Under the pieces are notes generated by a model, which was given only the letters and a program-made list of their open reading frames with translations, searched no databases and was not told the DNA's origin. 60,000 nucleotides of DNA from Zygnema cylindricum (taxonomy: Eukaryota; Streptophyta; Zygnematophyceae; Zygnematales; Zygnemataceae): assembly GCA_037447655.1 (NCBI GenBank), contig JBBHKE010000248.1, positions 166,501 to 226,500 of the forward strand, given 5' to 3'. This document shows positions 10,250 through 21,038 of the stretch, in pieces. Position 1 is the first letter of the stretch. Each line of letters begins with the position of its first letter. The translations under genes and the position numbers were made by a program.

Positions 10250-11231
10250 CTTTAAGCCACAACCACTGCTGCCCAAGAAGGCAAACTGACAATTTGACTG
10301 CACCCCTGTGTAGCCTGAACTCCCCTGAGTCCGTATAAAAAAGAATCACTGAAAAAGGCCAACCAGGCGATAAATTATAGGGTGGCAAAGATGCCAATTT
10401 ATACAAACTCTCAGAGAGAGGACTATCTACCTAAATTTTCCTAAGTCCTAGTTTTCCTACTTCCCTCTCACAGCTCCTATCTACTGCCTGTACGAACCAA
10501 TCAAAAAACTGTATAGTACAAGAAAGTACTACTGCCGATGTACTTTCTGTACGGCCTCTGTACGACAAGGCCATTAAGTGGACGTGTGTCCACTTTCCAC
10601 TCGTCCGTACGTTCCTCGGAATTCCCGCGACCGAATGATGTCCTCCTACGTGGCGCCAGGTCATGCCACGTCACTAAATGCCAAAATGACCATTCCGGGA
10701 TTTCGGCGATAATGTGCGCCGTTAGATTTGACGTGTAATTCAATCTCGGCCGTAATAAATACTTGCGCGATATTTGTTTCGCTTTCGAAACAAAATGCGC
10801 GATATCCATTTCAAACAAGTACTGTACTTCGTATTTCGTAGAACTGTATCTATGTGTGGCGTTTTCAGTTAAATGAATCTAGTACATTACAATAGTCTAA
10901 ATACTAATGAAACCCTATATCTCCTAACGGACTTCTACGACAGACTGGTTAGAGCTAACGGCTACGCCGCGCTCTACCGGTCGGGGGTTCGAGTCCTTCC
11001 GGACTCAACCTTTTGTTACTCAACCTTTTGTTGAGAGTGGCTTAAGCCACTCTTTAGTCCTTCCTATGGAGTTGAGGCAGCCATGGCTCCATTGCTCTCT
11101 CTCTCTCTCCTTCAGTGACTACAACAAGTATGGGGGCGAGAGAGAGAGAAGAGATAGAGGCAGGCTGCCTACTTTTTCTTTTCTAATAAATTTAGACCTA
11201 GAAAATATATTAAAAACTACTTATTTCAACA
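10250..11231 (-). repeat. 5' LTR of B1, second segment
   Basis: Begins with the right copy of the CTTTA duplication and continues the LTR interrupted by A. It matches 20-989 closely and ends ...TTATTTCAACA at 11231. A TATA-like GTATAAATT lies at 10396-10404 on the minus strand. At 10930-11010 a tRNA-like sequence is visible on the + strand, antisense to the element: an A-box-like ACTGGTTAGAGC followed about 40 bp later by a B-box-like GGTTCGAGTCC. Confidence 0.85.
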
Positions 11232-12106
11232 CTAGGGAGCCCTCGGTCCGGACTCATCGGACTGATTTTTTCTGCCACCCCCGTCCGTAGGTTTTGACTT
11301 GTTTTCTGGAATCCTTGTTCCTCCAATCGGCCCCAGTTGCCAAGGCTTGCATACTTTTTCCTCCCCTTTGGATCTATATCATATTCTCTCGAACGAGAAT
11401 CATCCCTGCAACAAAATTCTATATCCACCTTCAGTCAAGCAAGTCCTACACTCAGTTAACTATATTCTACAACTCATCCGGTAACTTCATGAGCAAGCAT
11501 TTAACCTTCTCCATTTAAGTTTCTACTTTTCCAGCACTCTCCAGCTCCATGAAAAATGTTGCGAGCTCATTACAAAATTCAAACATCTTCTCCCTTTTCT
11601 ATACATATGCATCTATTTTCTGATCAGCCAACTGTTTTTGCTGAATTGTACCACTTTGGTACATCTCTACGAGAGTCACCTATACACCGGATGCCCTTTC
11701 TACCTGCAAATAGGGAGATGCAAGTCCTTGAGGAAGATGGTGGAGTATAAAGTGTTTTGCCCCCATGTTATTGTAATCCTATGTATCAATATCACTCTCC
11801 TCATTTTTTGGAACAGGTGATATGAAAGCAGATCCGATTGCTATAGGTATTGCGATCGGTGTGATTGTCTCTTTTTCTTTCCCATTGTCCATCACAATGC
11901 TCTCCCCATCCTCATTCTCCTACGGTGCGTCTGGATCTGCCTTTTTGGTAAACGTGGTTCATGCAAACCTTGGAGAAATACCGAAGCTGGATGGACGCCT
12001 CACTCGCCCACTTACTATCACCCAAAAACTTTTCTCACATAGTGCTCCTTTCATCATACTCTCCCAGTATATATATCTAATTCCATTAAAGATGGGTACC
12101 CTAGAG
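11232..12106 (-). pseudogene. Element C gag remnant, split by B1
   Basis: Minus-strand gag of an older copia element. The N-terminal block is readable at 12141-11959, with the motifs PSRVPIFNG and IYWESMMKGALCEK. The rest of gag up to just before the zinc knuckle follows at lower coordinates, with many stops. At 11232 it is cut by the end of B1's LTR, so B1 was inserted into this gag. The remainder of C lies left of the window. No open product remains. Confidence 0.8.
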
Positions 12107-12121
12107 GGTGGGCTTATAACT
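12107..12121 (-). other. Decayed half-tRNA primer-binding site of C
   Basis: In element orientation AGTTATAAGCCCACC differs at three of 15 positions from the family site GGTTATGGGCCCACC and directly adjoins the LTR that starts at 12122. Confidence 0.7.
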
Positions 12122-12716
12122 TGCAATTTTGAGACCTCCATAAGTCCTTAGAATGGGCAGCTCACACAAAGCCCCTAAGATAACCCTGATCTTTTTGTGT
12201 TTAAGAAAGAGTAACTGCCACCTTGGCAGACAAAAACTCTAACCACCTTCACTTTTGTGAAGATAAGGCTCCGTTGAGTCAATTGCAAAAAGAATCTCAG
12301 AATTTGCTTCCGTGAGTAGTAAGTTATGAACGGTCAAAGTTAACCTTTTTTACAAAAGCACTCTTGAGGAGAAGCGGCTACCTACCAAATTTTCTAAGTC
12401 CTATATCCCTCTTTAAACCCTCTACTACTAGAGTACGTCACCAATTAGAAGATTGTGTTGTACAAAAAGGTACAGATGCGGAAGTAATTTTTGTACAGCT
12501 ATCGTATAGCATTGCTGAAATGTTGACGCTTGCCATATCGCGATTAGTTCCCAAATTCTCTAGAGATGGCGCAAGCCAATGGTGTAGTTCCATGTGGCGC
12601 TGGACGTGGCGGTGACCGAAAACCGTCAAAGCGCCTATTTCGTGATCTTGGCACAAATCGTGGCCGTTCAATCAAAAGCGACTTTTGATTATAGCCGTCA
12701 AAAATCAATGCACTCT
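12122..12716 (-). repeat. Truncated 5' LTR of element C
   Basis: Starts TGCAATTTTGAGACCTCCATAAG, like the other family LTRs, and shows the same order of conserved blocks. It stops after about 595 bp, near 12716, where an unrelated repeat begins. The outer 450 bp or so of the LTR are missing. Confidence 0.75.
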
Positions 12717-13003
12717 CGAGCGTGCCTGATGATAAGAGAGGAAAGGTCCCTGATCCACAGAGTTGTCCAAAGGGAGACCTGCAAAGAATCCCAAATGCGA
12801 ATGTTGCCTTTGGAAATGGTCATGCTCCCTTCTGCCCCAATCCCTCTCGGTGACATGAATGCAAACCTAGGGAAGAAAGAGACTTGCCAAATCGATGGAT
12901 GAGGGAGGAAGCGAAGGGAAAAGAAAAAGAAGATACCCCCTCTCCTTCCCCCTTTCCCCATGAGGTCTCAGGGAAAAGGGTGGGCTGATATCTTAATTTA
13001 GTT
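12717..13003. repeat. ~287-bp direct repeat, copy 1
   Basis: Matches 14188-14474 at roughly 85-90% by eye, starting TG(C/G)NTGATGATAAGAGAGG and ending near GATATC(C/T)TTA. The two copies flank about 1.2 kb of non-coding DNA. They could be LTRs of a short non-autonomous element, or LTR pieces of the gypsy element next door. No target duplication is clear. Confidence 0.6.
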
Positions 13004-14187
13004 GCAATCTGCTGTTAGTCTTACAAGTGCTCCCTCAAAACCCACTGTTTTGGTAAAAAAGATTCTAAAAGCCAACTCACACTGAAGCGCATTCGGAGCC
13101 TAAAAGAGCTACCTAAAGAGAAAACAAAGGACATCCATGTAAAAATAACGAAGAATAAAGAATAATTGGGTGTCCCAGATTTAACAAAATCACATTTCCC
13201 CAGAAAAGTAGAAATAGAAATAGAAATGATAGCAAAGCGAGCTCAACCTACCCCGGAAAGCAATGATGACAATAAGAGAGGACGGAATTTCTCCTGAGTA
13301 CATTGAAACAAGAAAGGTCCTCTTTCAATCCTCGGTTTTTTTTCGCAAAACGGAACCGGCAAGATCTTTCTTAGTTTCCAATAACAACAAGTTTAAATCG
13401 CCCAATAGGAAAGATAGTGCCAACTACCCAGCCGAACTACAATTTCCAAAGAAGAAGGGTGCAAACCAAGATGGCAAAGAGGTTATAATCACATACAGAA
13501 CAAAGGTTCTCCAAAAAAAAGTTTGTTGGAATTTTTAGGGTTTTTCTCGAAGAGAATACTGAAACAACAACCTTTCTCATTCGGCCCCAAGTGCTTTATA
13601 CAACAAAGTTCTCCGGGTTCAGGTATAAAATGTCAACGCAATCCATGGAGCCAATCAGCGGAGAGCAATTGCTATCGAGCTGACATAGGACGAATAAATC
13701 CGTACCACACTCAGGGCAAAAAGTTCTACTTTAGACTCAGGCTAAATCCGGAACTGAGAGTCCAAATCGGATCCACTAATCTATCTAAGGTACTTCGGTG
13801 GCACTGAAATGTCGAACTTGGATCTAAGGTAATTAATGAAGCGGAAGCCGGTTGGACCTAAACTAAAGTTCGACTGACGTCTAACAGCATAATCTAGATT
13901 GCACTCCCAAAAGTTAGGTGCAAATCCACAATGTACCTTTTGCCAGGGATGTGGGAAATTGCTTCCAGGTGGCGAAATTGCAATCTTGGGAGAGGAATAA
14001 CTTGGTCTTTCAGCCTCCGTTAGGGGTAAACCAAATTGGGTCGCGCTCCGTGTGGAAAATAGAGTAACCGTTACGGTCTGTTACGCCTCAATATCCGTAC
14101 GCTGATGACCGTACGGGAAAAAGGGGTTTCGGCAATCTAGGATATGAGGGGGTGTGCCGGTAAGGCATAGGAGCTTGACACCTGTCA
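13004..14187. other. Non-coding stretch between the two ~287-bp repeats
   Basis: No homology to copia or gypsy proteins is visible in either strand. The 91- and 94-codon open frames here (13263-13538, 13523-13807) are low in recognisable features. The right edge contains a perfect 8-bp inverted repeat, GCTTGACA CC TGTCAAGC (14170-14187). A primer site could not be identified. Confidence 0.45.
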
Positions 14188-14474
14188 AGCGTGCGTGATG
14201 ATAAGAGAGGAAAGGTTCCTGATCCACAGAGATTTTCAGAGCGAGACCTGCAAAGAATCCCAAATGCGAATACTTCCCTCGGAAATGGTCATGCCCATTT
14301 TTGCCCTAATCCCTCGCGATGACATGAATGCAAACGTAGGGAAGAAAGAGACATGCCGAATGGATGGATGCGGGAGAAAGCGAACGGAAAAGAAAAAGAA
14401 GATACCCCCTCTCCTTCCCCTTTTCCCCATGAGGTCAGAGGGAAAAGGGTGGGATGATATCCTTATTTCCCCCC
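14188..14474. repeat. ~287-bp direct repeat, copy 2
   Basis: Second copy of the repeat at 12717-13003. It adjoins a C-rich run (CCCCCCCTCTTAG) on its right. On the minus strand this run is a purine tract just downstream of the gypsy integrase, so this copy may be the 3' LTR of the gypsy element. Confidence 0.6.
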
Positions 14475-17262
14475 CTCTTAGTCATCAAAACTAAGAAAAT
14501 AAATATGTTTCTCACCCAATTAGCAGTTCTCGCAGAGCTAGAGGACAGAGGGTTGAGGACGAGAGTCCCAAGAGGATGGAAGGCACAAATGATGCCAACA
14601 CTGGTCGCATCTATCGCAAACTAGTACAAGGCCCGGCTGAGATGACTAGAGGCAGGCGGAGGAACATGAAGGAGGGTCAGCAAAATAAGAAAGGTGGAAA
14701 GTCACCTTATCTTCTAAACCCCAGAGGTGAGAGCGAGCCACATTGATGTGATTCTCCATGATTTTTCGACCATCCTTCCCCTCTAGTGTCAAAACAACCT
14801 TATTGGAAACCTCTACCACCTTTAAAATCACCCGTCCCGCTGAAATATCCAGAGTGTCCTTCTTCTGTTGCATCCCGTACACGAAATCCCTTGGAATAAA
14901 TCGTTGTTGCTGCGGGACAAAATTCCCACTCCGGCGTTGCAAATACAAGAGAGTATCTCGGTGTTGAGCTGCGTGTATGTTCCCCGTAGCGAGAGGCATT
15001 TGACGATGGAATACCTTTGCCCTGTCGCCAATCAATTTCTCAACCGTTCCGTTGTTATCCATTTCCGGATTGACCACGGCTTGGGCTGAGGCAGCGCCGG
15101 GCAAGATGGGATGTCGTTCGAAAAACATGAAGTAAGGACTCTAGGTATGGAGTGAAGCTTGCCCACTGAATCTGTACCGAATGGAAATCGAAGGCACTCT
15201 TCTGTCCCATTCTCCTAAATCATGTTCAACAACATATTTGAGAAGTGACCGCTTCACTGTCTGTACGCACCTTTCTGCCAAACCGTCGGCTTGCGGGTGG
15301 TCTCGGCAGGTCAGCAAGTGGTCGATAAGGCACAATTCCAACAGGTTGAAGAATTCCCCTGCGAATTCGGAGCCCTAGTAGGTGAAAACTTTTGCTAGTG
15401 CCCCAAATTGGGACGACATTCCCTACAAGAATGTGTTTGCCATTGCCTTAGACTCGTTTCAGGGGAGGACCACCAATTGTATCTATTTGGAAAAATGCTC
15501 TATCATCACCAATACAAAGCCGTTCCCCCGTCTGCTAGTGGGTAGAGGACCCAATAGATTTAGAGTCCACCGATAAAACATTCTGCGGATGGGAAGGGAA
15601 TGAAGTTGGGTACCTCCCTTTTTGTTGAAAGTTATTTTCACTCGGTCACAAAAAAGATAAGTCTGCACAATCAAGTTGGCTTGGGTCCGCAACCCGTGCC
15701 ACCACTAAGATCCTGTGACCAACGAGGTAATCCGTTTTTGCCCAAAATGGCCACATTGCTGGTGGAGGCGAAAAATAAAATTTTCCCGTCGGCCGGGGGA
15801 GGAGCCACTTTCCTCGTCCCGTCTGCCCACTTTTTGATTAGGATGCCCCTTTCCCACTTGTACGCCGCCATTCGGGTTTGAACACGAGATAGTTGAGCTC
15901 CAAACAAATAAGGAAGAGGAGAACCTTGCTAGATGGACTAAAGGGAATCGGAGTTGTTCAAAATATCCTTACGCCCGGCCCCTATCGGCGCTTGCCCCTC
16001 CACATTTGCAGAGAAAGTTGTCGTTTCCCCCCCTAATTGCGGAAGCCAAATAAAGACAGAAGAGGCCCTAATAAGTCCCAAACTGATTTCAAGATCCTCA
16101 TCGTGACGGGCCCCGATAAAATCTCTGGTGGAAGGGTCAGGATTTCTGCTAAGGCCGTCAGCGTTCCCATAGATTTTACCAGCCCGGTGGATTATTCTAG
16201 AATCATATTCTTGCATTATTAAAACCCATCTGGCTAGCTTGCCGGTTAGCTTACTGTTCTCCATAATCCACTTGATAGGCTGGTGGTCGATAATCAGAGT
16301 GAAGTGAACCCCATACAAATATGGTCGGAAATGTTGGATTGCCCAAACAACTGCAAGTAACTCCCCGTGGTAACTGTTGGAATTCTCCTCCGCTCGGTTA
16401 ATCCAATTGATAGGCTGGTGGTCGGTAATCAGAGTGAAGTGAACCCCATACAAATATGGTCGGAAATGTTGGATTGCCTAAACAACTGCAAGTAACTCCC
16501 CGTGATAACTGTTGTAATTTCCCTCCGCTTGGTTATTGCTTCTACTGGCGTAAGCCACCACATATTCAGCCCTAGCATCATCCAATTGAGCCAAAAAAAC
16601 TCTCGATCCAAACCTGCTCCAATGAGTGTAAAAGAGGAAAGGCCTTTGATGATCGCGCATCCACTAGGTGTTGTTTAAAGGAATCCTTTAGAAATTGCAA
16701 TGAAATCTATTGTTCTTCCGCCCACTGCCACTCTTGGTCCTTCCACAATAACTGGTTGAAAGGCTTGGCATGACTGCTAAACTCGGGGATGAATCTCCGA
16801 TAGTAGTTGGCTAGGCCTAAAAACGTGCGAAGTGTAGAAATGTCTTGCGGAGGATGAAGGGCATCAAGGGCTGCCACCTTGACCATATGGGGACCCACTG
16901 TCTAAGAGTAACTTCATGTCCAAGGTAAATAATTTTTTGGCCCCAAATATTCCCTTACCCGGGTGACATTTCAAGCTCGCAGCTAAGAGGGCTCGGCGGA
17001 CAATTTTTATGTGCTCTAAGTGGTCCTCGAAGGTCTTTGAGAAGATAAACATATCGTCGATATAGCACCGTGCACAATCGATTCCCTGGAGCGCCTCGTC
17101 CATGGCCCGTTGGAATTTCGCTGGTGCATTCTTCACCCCGAAAGGCATGTAGAGCCATTCATACAACCTGGACCTAGCCCAAAACGCTTTCCTTTCTCGG
17201 TGCTTTGGCTCCATTTCGATTTGGTGGAACTTATTTTTCATATCTAGATTGGAATAAATGGT
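14475..17262 (-). pseudogene. Ty3/gypsy pol remnant (RT, RNase H, integrase)
   Basis: Minus-strand gypsy polyprotein, broken by stops and frameshifts. From high coordinates: RT with LDMKNKFHQIEM, MPFGVKNAPAKFQRAMDEAL and the catalytic box CYIDDM (about 17260-16960); the connection block TLRTFLGLANYYRRFIPEFS (16898-16707); RNase H with YHGELLAVVWAIQHFRPYLYG and TDHQPI (16660-16100); an integrase zinc or linker region (15907-15671); the integrase core start GPLPTSRRGNGFVLV (about 15550); HPQADGLAERCVQTVKRSLL (about 15300); and a C-terminal tail (15128-14646). The RT-RNase H-IN order is the gypsy order. The 5' end is cut at 17262, where a plus-strand copia piece begins. RNase H contains an in-frame 135-bp tandem duplication. 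Confidence 0.88.
16272..16541 (-). repeat. 135-bp in-frame tandem duplication in gypsy RNase H
   Basis: Copy 1 (16272-16406) and copy 2 (16407-16541) start with the same TTGATAGGCTGGTGGTCG. The period is 135 bp, exactly 45 codons, and an open frame (16453-15938) reads through the first copy and into the second. The duplicated protein block runs from YHGELLAVVWAIQHF to TDHQPI. Confidence 0.85.
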
Positions 17263-18815
17263 AGCCCCAAAGGCAAACGATGAAATGAAGTCTATTATGG
17301 AGGCACAGACATGGGAGCTGGTGGATCTTTCTCCGGGCACAAAAGCCATCTGCAGCAAATGGGTATTCAAGGTGAAGCTGAATGCGAACAACACCATTGA
17401 AAGGTATAAGGCCAGACTAGTGGCCAAAGGGTGTAATAAAAAAGAAGGTATTGACTTTGAAGAAACATTCTCTCCAGTTGTTCGATTTCCCACTGTCAGA
17501 ATTTTGCTAAGTCTGGCAGATATAGAGAATATGGAAATACATTAAATGGATGTTAAAACGACGTTCTTGCATGGAGAATTAGAAGAAACCATTTATATGG
17601 ATCAACCTGAAAAATATATTGAAAAGGGAAAGGAAGAATTAGTGTGTAAATTAATGAATTCTTTGTATGGGCTAAAATAAGCCATGCGTCTGTGGAATTT
17701 CTAGTTAGATTAGTTTTTGTTGGGGCTAGGTTTTAAGAGAAGTAGCTCAGATCATTCTGTATATGTCTTACAAGGGGAGGATGGTATACTATACATTGTT
17801 GTATATGTGGATGACTTATTATTAATAAGAAAATCAATGGATGAAATAAACCACATTAAAGCGACTTTAAGGTCTAGATTCAAGATAAAGGACCTTGGTG
17901 AGGCCAAGTATATCTGAGGAATACAGGTAGAAAGAGACAGAAACAAAAGACTGATTATGTTGACTCAGAAAGAAGCAATAAATAACATGCTAGAAAAATT
18001 TGAAAGGAAAGATGTAAAGGGATCTGTAACTCCCATGGAATTCAGACAGAAGTTGGAAGGAATTGATTCGGACACAAGCATAGTGGTTTGTGAGAGTCTA
18101 GAGATTGGGGAGGAAGATTTTATGGCTTCAAAGCTATATAAACAGGTAGTAGGAAGTCTTATATATATTTTATGAATTGTACGATACCCGACATTGCAAA
18201 AGTTGTGGGAGGCTTGAGTAGAAGTCTGCAGAATCCTAAAAAGACAGACAAGGAAGCATGAAAAAGGGTGGTGAGATATCTTACAGGTACTCGAAATCTT
18301 AAGCTTGTACTCGGAGGAGGAGAGGTGAAAATACAGACGTGGAGCGATGCTAGCTATGGAGACATGCCAAGCCAAAAATCTACAACTGGCTTTGTTCTGA
18401 AGATTGGAGATGTAACTTGCTGTTGGAGTAGCAAATTACAAAAGGTTAAAACTCAATCCACAATGGAGTGAGAATATATGGCAACAACTTCCGCCCTCAA
18501 AGAGCTCCTATGGGTCAAATCCATTTTACAAGAACTCGGGTATATGGAAACAGGTCCTCAAGCTATTTGGTGTGACAACCAGGTAGCCATTTTAATTGCC
18601 TCTAACCCCAGATATCACTTTAAGAGAAAACATATGGATGTTAGACTTCACTTTGTTAGAGAAAAAGTACTTGCAAAAGTCATTAAATTCTGTTATTTTC
18701 CGGACGATAAGATAGTGGCTGACATGTTAACAAAAGCCCTTCCTGCTCTTAAGTTACGGTTTTGCAAAGAGGCTATTAGACAAAGTGAGTAAACGAGTCG
18801 AAAGATTTAAGGGAG
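17263..18815 (+). pseudogene. Element D copia RT-RNase H remnant
   Basis: Plus-strand 3' half of a copia polyprotein related to family E. RT starts at [18 protein letters not shown] and carries [47 protein letters not shown] and an intact YVDD box at 17804-17815. RNase H has TWSDASYGD (about 18338-18365), SSKLQKVKTQSTME, WCDNQVAI and KHMDVRLHFVREKV. Scattered stops (for example at 17543, 17678, 17916 and 18469) break it into five short frames. The 5' end is truncated at the junction with the gypsy remnant. It ends at a purine tract, TTTAAGGGAG, just before the LTR. Confidence 0.88.
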
Positions 18816-18960
18816 TGTTAAAAATTGAATATCTTTAGATAGGGCTGTGAGAGGAGACTAAAATAACTTAGAATATTTTCTAAGTTATTTGTTGCAGTAC
18901 TTACCTTAATTAGTGTTACAGTAGCAAAAATACAAATAGAGTGTATTGTAATATTTCAGG
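18816..18960 (+). repeat. Start of the 3' LTR of element D
   Basis: TGTTAAAAATTGAATATC follows the purine tract directly, as expected for an LTR start. It holds a near-perfect palindrome, AACTTAGAATATTTTCTAAGTT (18867-18888). No second copy is in the window, so the LTR end cannot be placed, and 18960 is only where recognisable LTR character fades. Confidence 0.5.
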
Positions 18961-19719
18961 GACACGCGTCGGCAAGAGAAACATATGCATATTTTACGGA
19001 GTGGCACCGACAATCAATTACACGCGTCACCCAAAAAACGATTAGATTCACCACATCGGACGAACGGAAACTGAACCCGTTATTTCACAAATATATGGTA
19101 TGGTTTGACGTTATGATCGTTAATTACATTCGTGCCAACGGACGCGATTCACGTGGGACCACAAGCGTGATAGCACTCAGGTGGTTCCTACTACATTGCC
19201 AAAGTCGGCTGTACTTTAGCGAGTATCATTAACTAAGGGTCTGGAACATTTTTTGTATGGTTCGCTATGTGAGAATATATCTAAAACATTGTTTTGTAGT
19301 TTTGTGCAATACAAAATAGTGTTTCATTAATTATATCTTTTGAAATAATAATTAGGTTTTGGAGGTACTCACGGTAGGCTGTACTTTAGCGAGTATCATT
19401 AACTAAGCGTCTGGAACATTTTTTGTATGGTTCGCTATGTGAGAATATTTCGAAAACATTGTTTTGTAGTTTTGTGCAATACAAAATAGTCTTTTATTAA
19501 TTATATCTTTTGAAATAATAATTAGGTTTTGGAGGTACTCACGACACAGAAAAGTACAGGCTAGATACTATGCCGTAAGTCAAGATAGTCTTGTAGTACG
19601 TTTACCCGAATTAGTGTGACCAGTAGATACTCACTGTGAGTATATAGTTTAGGACTTAGCCAATTTTGTAAAATCCCATTTTGGGAATATGATTTTCTAA
19701 GGGCAATTTTTTGGGAAAT
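18961..19719. other. Unassigned AT-rich stretch with a tandem duplication
   Basis: No protein homology and no family LTR blocks are visible. It may include the rest of the D LTR. It contains the 170-bp tandem duplication listed separately and no open frame of note. Confidence 0.5.
19207..19546. repeat. 170-bp tandem duplication
   Basis: GGCTGTACTTTAGCGAG begins at 19207 and again at 19377. The two 170-bp units differ at about five positions, so the duplication is fairly recent. It has no coding content. Confidence 0.9.
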
Positions 19720-20000
19720 TTCCAGCAATTATCACAAAAAAAAATTTGCACACCACTTTACGGTGAACAAGCTCACCAAGCAAATACTTAACCAACATCA
19801 ATTCTTTAACAACAAAGCAAGAGGCCATAAAGAGAGCCTCCATGGTGGACTGAGCAATAACCTTTTGTTGTTTGCTACTCGATCTACAAGCTCCATCACC
19901 CACATACAATACATATCCCGAAGTACATCTCCTCATCGCAGTATCACCGTAACTGGCATCACTCCAAGTAGTGATGTCAGTATTACCTCCACCCAAATGC
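19720..20000 (-). pseudogene. G RNase H, C-terminal fragment
   Basis: Minus-strand copia RNase H with TDITTWSDASYGD, CTSGYVLYVGDGAC, SSKQQKVIAQSTMEA and ELVHRK. It ends in an A-rich run corresponding to the FCDN region of element A, where it joins unassigned DNA. At 20000 it is cut by element E, and the continuation is at 38292. A 136-codon open frame at 20107-19697 is only a read-through from the E LTR (which carries a gag start) into this fragment. Confidence 0.85.
19996..20000. repeat. Target site duplication AATGC of element E (left)
   Basis: AATGC at 19996-20000 recurs at 38292-38296, immediately after E's other LTR, and the RNase H reading of G continues correctly across the join. Confidence 0.9.
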
Positions 20001-21013
20001 TGTTGATTTGAGGCAGCTGGTGCCACTGAAGAAGATGAAGAAGCACCGGCAGTTGCCATGATAATCAATTGTGCAAAGAGGAAACTCTCACGAAATCCCA
20101 CAAACAACCAACTTCACAATGAAGCCCCAAGCAAACCACACACACCCTAGGTCTGCAAATTTGCCACAATATAAAATATAAATCAAAGAAACCACATGCA
20201 CAATTTCACAAAGTTCTGCCAAAAGATCACAATGATCTTATAATTCAAACACACCCAAAAACTACTTCGCAGTTTTTCCTACACAACAATCCTACTTTTC
20301 CTAAAGTAATCTAAGTCCTATATATACAAGTGAGCCTACGGTTGATCACACCGTACTACAACTAGCGTGGTCAATTGGTACACTACTCTTCTTTAACAAA
20401 ATCCCACCGTCGAATGCACATAATTATTTCCACCAATCAGACAGCAACTAGAAATCAAATAGTACGCGGTTAAAGTTCGTCCGCTGAAATGACGGTACAG
20501 TCAATACTTCTCTTCCAAAAATGACGGCGGACTCCGTCCGCTTTCCACGTATTCTTTCATCACCGAAGATGAACCTCCACGTGTAACTTTGGTCCTCAAA
20601 TGTAACTGTACCTTTTCTTCTAGAACAACCAAACTTGACTTTCTCACGGACCGACACGTGTGCCTGGAGTGCACCAAATCTGTGTACTCCCTTTCGAGTT
20701 TACATACTCACTAAATCATGTCCTCGTCAATTTATCTTCACACAAACTGACTCATATTCAGAACACCTTTTTTGCGCAGACTTCTATAGCTGCTATGACT
20801 CTGCTACGACTGCTACGACTGTTATGATTGCTATGACTGCTATGATCTGTCATCGCAGCTGTGATATTAGAGCAGCGCAGCAGCGATGTCAGATCAGAGC
20901 AACATAGCAGCACAGCAACAAGTGTAGAGTGCTCAAGGTTTCTAGCTGCGATGTCAGACTTAGCGCAGCATGGCAACAAGATACATAAAGAACTCAAGGT
21001 CTCCAAAACAACA
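20001..21013 (-). repeat. 3' LTR of element E
   Basis: Runs from TGTTGATTTGAGGC at 20001 to AAACAACA at 21013, followed directly by the purine tract on the minus strand. As in family A, the LTR contains the start of gag (ATG at minus-strand 20059). It contains the short CTGCTAYGA tandem repeat listed below. Confidence 0.88.
20789..20846. repeat. 9-bp tandem repeat CTGCTAYGA in the E LTR
   Basis: About six imperfect copies of CTGCTATGA/CTGCTACGA, followed within 60 bp by CAGCAGCGATG-like sequence of partly complementary character. The same array is at 27421-27482 in the other LTR copy. Confidence 0.7.
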
Positions 21014-21038
21014 CTCCCTTAAACCTTTAGACTCTTTT
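21014..21038 (-). other. Polypurine tract and 3' end of E internal region
   Basis: In element orientation it reads AGTCTAAAGGTTTAAGGGAG and ends at the LTR. The close match to the end of D supports a relationship between E and D. Element H starts directly after it. Confidence 0.75.

Noticed and set aside
10930-11012. A possible functional tRNA gene in the B1 LTR
   Set aside because: A- and B-box-like blocks are present, but I could not pair an acceptor stem or a clear anticodon arm, so it is reported only as tRNA-like.
13263-13807. Small host genes of 91 and 94 codons
   Set aside because: No recognisable domain, no supporting splice or promoter signals, and the location between two direct repeats favours transposon DNA.
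14646-15128. A stand-alone host gene in the 160-codon frame
   Set aside because: It lies in line with the gypsy integrase on the same strand and at the expected C-terminal position, so it is best read as the end of that polyprotein.
19697-20107. A 136-codon minus-strand frame that fuses a serine-rich Gag N-terminus to RNase H
   Set aside because: It looks like a gene fusion but is explained by E's LTR, which carries the gag start codon, being inserted in G's RNase H. The join is exactly the LTR edge with the AATGC duplication.
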